NCBI GenBank assembly: GCA_023053545.1
Contig: JAKZAN010000066.1
Location: 141,226 to 205,225 of the forward strand
Length of the DNA stretch: 64,000 nt
Direction of reading: 5' to 3'
DNA from: Lepidurus packardi
Taxonomy: Eukaryota; Arthropoda; Branchiopoda; Notostraca; Triopsidae
This document shows, one piece after another, positions 58,603 through 64,000 of the stretch (position 1 is the stretch's first letter; every line of letters starts with the position of its first letter). The notes beneath the pieces are model-generated. The model was not told where the DNA came from and did no database searches. It worked only from the letters and a program-made list of their open reading frames with translations. Made by a program: the position numbers and the translations under genes.

Positions 58603-61600
58603 ATGAAAAAAGCATTACTATTACTCTCTTTTTTGACAAGTTTACTAACTTTTGCACAACCGGCTAATAATTCTTGTAGTACTGCGCAAGATATTGTTCC
58701 AGGTGGCCCGTGTCTTAACGGAACTACCGTCGCGGCAACTGATACTTGGAATGGAATTGTTGGTTGTCAAAATGGAAACAATAATTCTAATCATCCTGAT
58801 GTTTGGTATAAATTTGTAGCAAATGGAACGGTAGCAAATATTTCAGTTACAACTGCAAGCCCGTTTTCCGGCAATGCGGAGATTGTATTGGTCTCCGGAA
58901 CTTGTAGCGGAACATTTAATATTTTGGGAACCCAATGTTTAGCATCGCCAGCTAGCGCAAATTTCGCGGGACTAGTCGCAGGCTCGACCTATTATTTTAC
59001 AATTTCGACATCTGCTGGAGGTAATACTGGCCCTTTTCAAGTTTGTGTAACCACAACCACACCGCCACCAAGTCCGGGTCAAGATTGTACCAATGCTGCA
59101 GTTTTATGCACGGGTGCAAGCTTCAGTCAAGGGATTTTTTCTGGTATAGGAGCTGCAGAAAATATTTACGCGAATAGCTGTTTCGCAAGCGGGGAACGGC
59201 AATCAAAATGGTATAAGTTCACAATAGGTTGCAGCGGAACATTAGGCTTCGATATTAGGCCAAATAATTCTTCAGATGATTATGATTTTGCATTGTGGAA
59301 TACAACAACAAATTGCTACACGAGCGGAACCACATTAGCAGCCCCTGTTGCGTGTAATTATTCCGGTACAACTGGTGCAACTGGCGCATTATATACTTCG
59401 AGCGGAACCAATACGCCAAATCCTTGCACAATTGCGCTTGCAGTAGATTGTGCAACTGGAAATGGCCCAAATGCAGGATGTCAGGCGTGTACTTACACCA
59501 CATCAATCTTAAACGTAACCGCAGGGCAAACATTTTCTCTCTTAATTGATAATTACTCAGGGACCGGCGGCGGATTTTCGTTCAATTTTGGCGGTTCAGC
59601 AATTATTGGACCTGATGCTGCTTTTACTTTTACAAATCCAAGCTGTGGCGCATACGTTTTTAATAAAACTTGTCCAACTACAAACACTGCATTTTTATGG
59701 AGTTTTGGAGATGGAAACACCTCGACGCTTCAGAACCCGAGTTATACTTATGGTTCAAGCGGACTGTATAACGTGACGTTGCTTGTAACGGATGCACTTG
59801 GCTGTGTTAGAACTTCAAGCCAATATATTAATTTTAATATTCCAGTAGTTTCTGCAATACCTGCAAACACAACAATATGTTCAGGTACTGCAGCTTCGAT
59901 TGCTTTGTCGAGTTCAGCACCAAATACCACTTACAGTTGGACGGTTTCGCAATCTGGTGTAACAGGCGCAACCAACGGCTCTGGCCCCGCTATTACGCAG
60001 GTTCTTACGGCTACAACGACGGCAGGGGGAACGGCAACTTATACAATCACACCTTCCATTGGATCCTGTGTGGGAACGCCAGTAATCGTTACAATATCTG
60101 TAATTACGAGCCCAGTTGTAATAGCCACGCCTTCAACACAATCGATTTGTACGGGGGGACAAACTGCCATTGCTTTATCCAGTACTACATCAGGCACAAC
60201 TTTCGCCTGGACTGTGGTTCAAGCTGGAGTATCAGGAGCTTCGAACGGCACTGGCGCATCAATTGCACAGACTTTAACCGCAACCGGATCCGCTTCAGGA
60301 ACAGCCACTTATACCATAACGCCAACTTCAAATGCTTGCGCTGGTACGCCAATAGCAGTTGTTGTAACGGTTAATCCAATACCGACTGCGATCGCAACGC
60401 CAAGTTCACAAGCAATTTGTTCTGGAACTGCAACTGCAATTGCCTTGTCAAGCAATATTTCAGGTACAACTTTCGCATGGACTGTTGTTCAATCTGGGGT
60501 TTCAGGTGCTTCAAATGGTAGTGGCGCATCAATCGCACAGACTTTAACTGCAACCGGAATCACCGCGGGAACTGCAACTTATACGATAACACCAACATCA
60601 AATGCTTGTATTGGAACGCCATTAACCGTTGTTGTAACGGTTAATCCAATACCAACTGTAATCGCAACGCCAAGTTCACAAGCAATTTGTTCTGGAACAG
60701 CAACTGCAATTGCTTTGTCAAGCAATATTTCAGGTACAACTTTCGCATGGACTGTTGTTCAATCTGGGGTTTCAGGCGCTTCAAATGGTAGCGGCGCATC
60801 GATTGCACAGACTTTAACCGCAACCGGAGTCACTTCAGGAACTGCAACTTATACTGTAACACCAACATCAAATGCTTGCGCTGGCGCGCCAATAACAGTT
60901 GTTGTAACGGTTAATCCAATACCGACTGCGATCGCAACGCCAAGTTCACAAGCAATTTGCTCAGGAGCTGCCACTGCAATTGCCTTGTCTAGTTCGGTTT
61001 CAGGCACAACTTTCGCATGGACTGTGGTTCAGTCAGGGGTTTCAGGTGCTTCAAATGGTAGTGGCGCATCAATTGCACAGACTTTAACCGCAACAGGAAT
61101 CACATCTGGAACCGCAACTTATACCATAACACCAACTTCAAATGCTTGTATTGGAACGCCATTAACCGTTGTTGTAACGGTTAATCCGATACCAAATGTA
61201 ATTGCAACACCAAGTTCACAAATAATCTGTTCTGGAACAGCAACTGCAATTGCTTTGTCTAGTTCGGTTTCAGGTACCACTTTCGCATGGACTGTGGTTC
61301 AATCTGGGGTTTCAGGTGCTTCAAACGGTACTGGCACATCGATTGCACAGACTTTAACCGCAACAGGAATCACATCTGGAACTGCAACTTATACGATTAC
61401 GCCAACTTCAAATGCTTGTATTGGCACGCCGATAACAGTTGTTGTAACGGTAAATCCGATACCAAATGTAATTGCAACACCAAGTTCACTAGCAATTTGT
61501 TCAGGTACAGACACTTCAATTGCTTTGTCTAGTTCGGTTTCAGGAACAACTTTCGCATGGACTGTTGTTCAGTCAGGAGTTTCAGGCGCTTCAAATGGGA

Positions 61601-64000
61601 CTGGCGCATCGATCGCACAGACTTTAACCGCAACAGGAAGTACTTCAGGAACTGCAACTTATACGATTACGCCAACATCAAATGCTTGCATTGGCACGCC
61701 AATTACTGTTGTTGTAACGGTAAATCCGATACCAAATGTAACTGCAACGCCAAGCTCACTAGCAATTTGCTCAGGAACTGCAACTGCAATCGCATTGAGT
61801 AGCAATATTTCAGGTACCACTTTCGCATGGACTGTGGTTCAGTCAGGAGTTACAGGCGCTTCAAATGGTACTGGCGCATCAATCGCGCAGACTTTAACCG
61901 CAACCGGAAGTACTTCAGGAACTGCAACATATACCATAACACCAACTTCAAATGCTTGTGCAGGCACGCCAATAACGGTTGTGGTAACGGTAGATCCAGC
62001 ACCAACTGCAACTGCAACACCAAGTTCACAAGCACTTTGTTCAGGTACAGACACTTCAATTGCTTTGTCAAGCAATATTTCAGGTGCCACTTTCGCATGG
62101 ACGGTTGTTCAGTCAGGAGTTTCAGGCGCTTCAAATGGTAGTGGCGCATCAATCGCGCAGACTTTAATCGCAACCGGAAGTACTTCAGGAACTGCAACTT
62201 ATATAATTACGCCAACATCAAATGCTTGCATTGGCACCCCATTAACTGTTGTTGTAACGGTAAATCCGATACCAAATGTAACTGCAACACCAAGTTCCCA
62301 AGCAATTTGTTCAGGGACAGACACTTCACTTGCTTTGTCTAGTTCGGTTTCAGGAACAACTTTCGCATGGACTGTGGTTCAGTCAGGGGTTTCAGGTGCT
62401 TCAAATGGAACTGGCGCATCGATCGCACAGACTTTAACCGCAACAGGAATCACATCTGGAACTGCAACATATACCATAACACCAACTTCGACTGCTTGTG
62501 CAGGCACGCCAATAACAGTTGTTGTAGCGGTAAATCCAATACCAACTGCAACTGCAACACCAAGTTCACAAGCAATTTGCTCAGGAACTGCCACTGCAAT
62601 TGCTTTGTCAAGCAATATTTCAGGCACAACTTTCGCATGGACTGTTGTTCAGTCAGGAGTTTCAGGCGCTTCAAATGGGACGGGCGCATCCATCGCACAG
62701 ACTTTAACCGCAACCGGAAGTACTTCAGGAACTGCAACTTATACCATAACACCAACTTCAAATGCTTGCGCTGGCACGCCAATAACCGTTGTTGTAACGG
62801 TTAATCCGATACCAACTACAATCGCAACGCCAAGTTCACAAGCAATCTGTTCAGGAACTGCAACTGCAATTGCTTTGTCTAGTTCGGTGTCAGGTACCAC
62901 TTTCGCATGGACTGTTGTTCAGTCAGGAGTTTCAGGCGCTTCAAATGGTAGTGGCGCATCGATTGCACAGACCTTAACCGCAACCGGAGTCACATCAGGA
63001 ACTGCAACTTATACGATAACACCAACTTCAAATGCTTGTATTGGTGCGCCAATTACTGTTGTTGTAACGGTTAATCCGATACCAAATGTAACTGCAACGC
63101 CAAGCTCACTAGCAATTTGCTCAGGAACTGCAACTGCAATCGCATTGAGTAGCAATATTTCAGGTACCACTTTCGCATGGACTGTGGTTCAGTCAGGAGT
63201 TACAGGCGCTTCAAATGGTAGTGGCGCATCAATCGCGCAGACTTTAACCGCAACAGGAATCACATCTGGAACTGCAACTTATACGATAACACCAACATCA
63301 AATGCTTGTATTGGCATGCCAGTAACTGTTGTTGTAACGGTAGATCCAGCACCAACTGCAACTGCAACACCAAGTTCACAAGCACTTTGTTCAGGTACAG
63401 ACACTTCAATTGCTTTGTCAAGCAATATTTCAGGTGCCACTTTCGCATGGACTGTTGTTCAGTCAGGAGTTTCAGGCGCTTCAAATGGTAGTGGCGCATC
63501 AATCGCGCAGACTTTAACCGCAACCGGAAGTACTTCAGGAACTGCAACTTATACAATTACGCCAACATCAAATGCTTGCATTGGCACCCCATTAACTGTT
63601 GTTGTAACGGTAAATCCGATACCAAATGTAATTGCAACACCAAGTTCACAAATAATCTGTTCAGGTACAGACACTGCAATTGCTTTGTCAAGCAATATTT
63701 CAGGTGCCACTTTCGCATGGACTGTTGTTCAGTCAGGAGTTTCAGGCGCTTCAAATGGTAGTGGCGCATCGATTGCACAGACTTTAACTGCAACCGGAAT
63801 CACTTCAGGAATTGCAACTTATACGATAACACCAACTTCAAATGCTTGTGCAGGCACGCCAATAACGGTTGTGGTAACGGTAGATCCAATACCAACTGTA
63901 ACTGCAACACCAAGCTCACTAGCAATTTGTTCAGGAACTGCCACGGTAATTGCCTTGTCAAGCAATATTTCAGGTACCACTTTCGCATGGACTGTTGTTC
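58603..64000 (+). CDS. Giant secreted repeat protein, N-terminal part (open to window end)
   Basis: From the ATG at 58603 the frame stays open to the window end (about 1799 codons). The start is MKKALLLLSFLTSLLTFAQ, a signal peptide. It is followed by a PPC-like domain (about 20-155) with DVWYKFVANGTVANISV, a second related domain (about 160-330) with SKWYKFTIGCSGTLGFDI, and a PKD domain (about 336-420) with FLWSFGDGNTSTLQNPSYTY. Tandem 90-residue PKD/Ig-like repeats follow from residue 414 to the edge. The C-terminus, where a T9SS sorting domain would be expected, is outside the window, so export by T9SS is inference from the build and from the similar protein at 626-9169. The role is probably surface adhesion. 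Confidence 0.8.
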   Translation, partial: MKKALLLLSFLTSLLTFAQPANNSCSTAQDIVPGGPCLNGTTVAATDTWNGIVGCQNGNNNSNHPDVWYKFVANGTVANISVTTASPFSGNAEIVLVSGTCSGTFNILGTQCLASPASANFAGLVAGSTYYFTISTSAGGNTGPFQVCVTTTTPPPSPGQDCTNAAVLCTGASFSQGIFSGIGAAENIYANSCFASGERQSKWYKFTIGCSGTLGFDIRPNNSSDDYDFALWNTTTNCYTSGTTLAAPVACNYSGTTGATGALYTSSGTNTPNPCTIALAVDCATGNGPNAGCQACTYTTSILNVTAGQTFSLLIDNYSGTGGGFSFNFGGSAIIGPDAAFTFTNPSCGAYVFNKTCPTTNTAFLWSFGDGNTSTLQNPSYTYGSSGLYNVTLLVTDALGCVRTSSQYINFNIPVVSAIPANTTICSGTAASIALSSSAPNTTYSWTVSQSGVTGATNGSGPAITQVLTATTTAGGTATYTITPSIGSCVGTPVIVTISVITSPVVIATPSTQSICTGGQTAIALSSTTSGTTFAWTVVQAGVSGASNGTGASIAQTLTATGSASGTATYTITPTSNACAGTPIAVVVTVNPIPTAIATPSSQAICSGTATAIALSSNISGTTFAWTVVQSGVSGASNGSGASIAQTLTATGITAGTATYTITPTSNACIGTPLTVVVTVNPIPTVIATPSSQAICSGTATAIALSSNISGTTFAWTVVQSGVSGASNGSGASIAQTLTATGVTSGTATYTVTPTSNACAGAPITVVVTVNPIPTAIATPSSQAICSGAATAIALSSSVSGTTFAWTVVQSGVSGASNGSGASIAQTLTATGITSGTATYTITPTSNACIGTPLTVVVTVNPIPNVIATPSSQIICSGTATAIALSSSVSGTTFAWTVVQSGVSGASNGTGTSIAQTLTATGITSGTATYTITPTSNACIGTPITVVVTVNPIPNVIATPSSLAICSGTDTSIALSSSVSGTTFAWTVVQSGVSGASNGTGASIAQTLTATGSTSGTATYTITPTSNACIGTPITVVVTVNPIPNVTATPSSLAICSGTATAIALSSNISGTTFAWTVVQSGVTGASNGTGASIAQTLTATGSTSGTATYTITPTSNACAGTPITVVVTVDPAPTATATPSSQALCSGTDTSIALSSNISGATFAWTVVQSGVSGASNGSGASIAQTLIATGSTSGTATYIITPTSNACIGTPLTVVVTVNPIPNVTATPSSQAICSGTDTSLALSSSVSGTTFAWTVVQSGVSGASNGTGASIAQTLTATGITSGTATYTITPTSTACAGTPITVVVAVNPIPTATATPSSQAICSGTATAIALSSNISGTTFAWTVVQSGVSGASNGTGASIAQTLTATGSTSGTATYTITPTSNACAGTPITVVVTVNPIPTTIATPSSQAICSGTATAIALSSSVSGTTFAWTVVQSGVSGASNGSGASIAQTLTATGVTSGTATYTITPTSNACIGAPITVVVTVNPIPNVTATPSSLAICSGTATAIALSSNISGTTFAWTVVQSGVTGASNGSGASIAQTLTATGITSGTATYTITPTSNACIGMPVTVVVTVDPAPTATATPSSQALCSGTDTSIALSSNISGATFAWTVVQSGVSGASNGSGASIAQTLTATGSTSGTATYTITPTSNACIGTPLTVVVTVNPIPNVIATPSSQIICSGTDTAIALSSNISGATFAWTVVQSGVSGASNGSGASIAQTLTATGITSGIATYTITPTSNACAGTPITVVVTVDPIPTVTATPSSLAICSGTATVIALSSNISGTTFAWTVV
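59842..64000 (+). repeat. Fifteen full and one partial tandem 270-bp repeats (90 residues each)
   Basis: Units begin at 59842 and every 270 bases after it; the last, from 63892, is cut by the window end. The first two units are divergent and the rest are closely similar. The core FAWTVVQSGVSGASNG is nearly invariant, while the beginning (IATPSSQAIC / TATPSSLAIC / TATPSSQALC) and end (CAGTPITV / CIGTPLTV) alternate among a few versions. Two units, 61732-62271 and 63082-63621, are related by an offset of 1350 bp (five units). Confidence 0.95.

Noticed and set aside
61287..63793. Many short frames on both strands in the 270-bp repeats
   Set aside because: They recur with the repeat period in frames that do not match the continuous frame from 58603; composition such as repeated Cys-Asn or Leu-Lys is an out-of-frame effect.

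Overview
The window looks like chromosomal DNA of a member of the Bacteroidota, most likely Flavobacteriales (Flavobacterium or a close relative). The evidence is: two giant secreted repeat proteins, one ending in a type IX secretion (T9SS) type A sorting domain; a third protein with a T9SS type B (CHU_C-like) C-terminus; a one-piece SecDF; a DUF5606 gene beside def; an OstA-like protein; AT-rich DNA; few Shine-Dalgarno sites; and many start regions preceded by the Bacteroidota -7 element TAnnTTTG. I found no tRNA, rRNA, CRISPR array, insertion sequence or prophage.

Layout. 1-495: 5' part of dapD (minus), cut by the window edge. 626-9169: a 2847-residue T9SS surface protein (minus) with nine 86-residue repeats. 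9400-14151: ruvX, an FUSC-type membrane protein (minus), def, a DUF5606 gene and mazG. 14190-21553: a minus-strand run of envelope, metabolic and unknown genes (DUF349 protein, aroE, TPR protein, class III aminotransferase, OstA-like protein). 21723-23591: a lone secreted GH13 amylase. 23596-30616: nhaA-purA-fur, a secreted unknown, a SpoT/RelA-type (p)ppGpp enzyme and a TrmH-type RNA methyltransferase (all minus). 30719-33127: a TRIC/UPF0126 membrane protein and a T9SS type B protein.

33244-40823 is a surface polysaccharide locus: GNAT/FemAB-like transferase, FdtB-like sugar aminotransferase, hexapeptide acetyltransferase, Wzx-type flippase, three glycosyltransferases and an FdtA-like ketoisomerase. 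Together the Fdt-like enzymes point to a dTDP-3-acylamino-3,6-dideoxyhexose in the glycan. 40868-46529: FtsE-type ATPase (minus), then a 1003-residue secreted TPR protein and a plugless outer-membrane beta-barrel, which look like a two-gene envelope module. 46598-53447: a GreA-like protein, gyrB, mdh and secDF. 53758-57946: a NUMOD4/HNH protein, lgt, yidD, cysS and folE (minus). 58246-64000: a small secreted protein and the N-terminal part of a second giant repeat protein, open to the window end, with 270-bp repeats.

Most of the window is ordinary core genome. The stretches most worth attention are the two long tandem-repeat genes with signs of recent internal duplication, the TPR/beta-barrel pair, the mosaic polysaccharide locus, and a terminator-like hairpin that runs straight into the aroE start codon. 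Several starts (aroE, trmH-like, one glycosyltransferase, folE) are set downstream of the longest open frame because a promoter or hairpin lies inside the longer frame.
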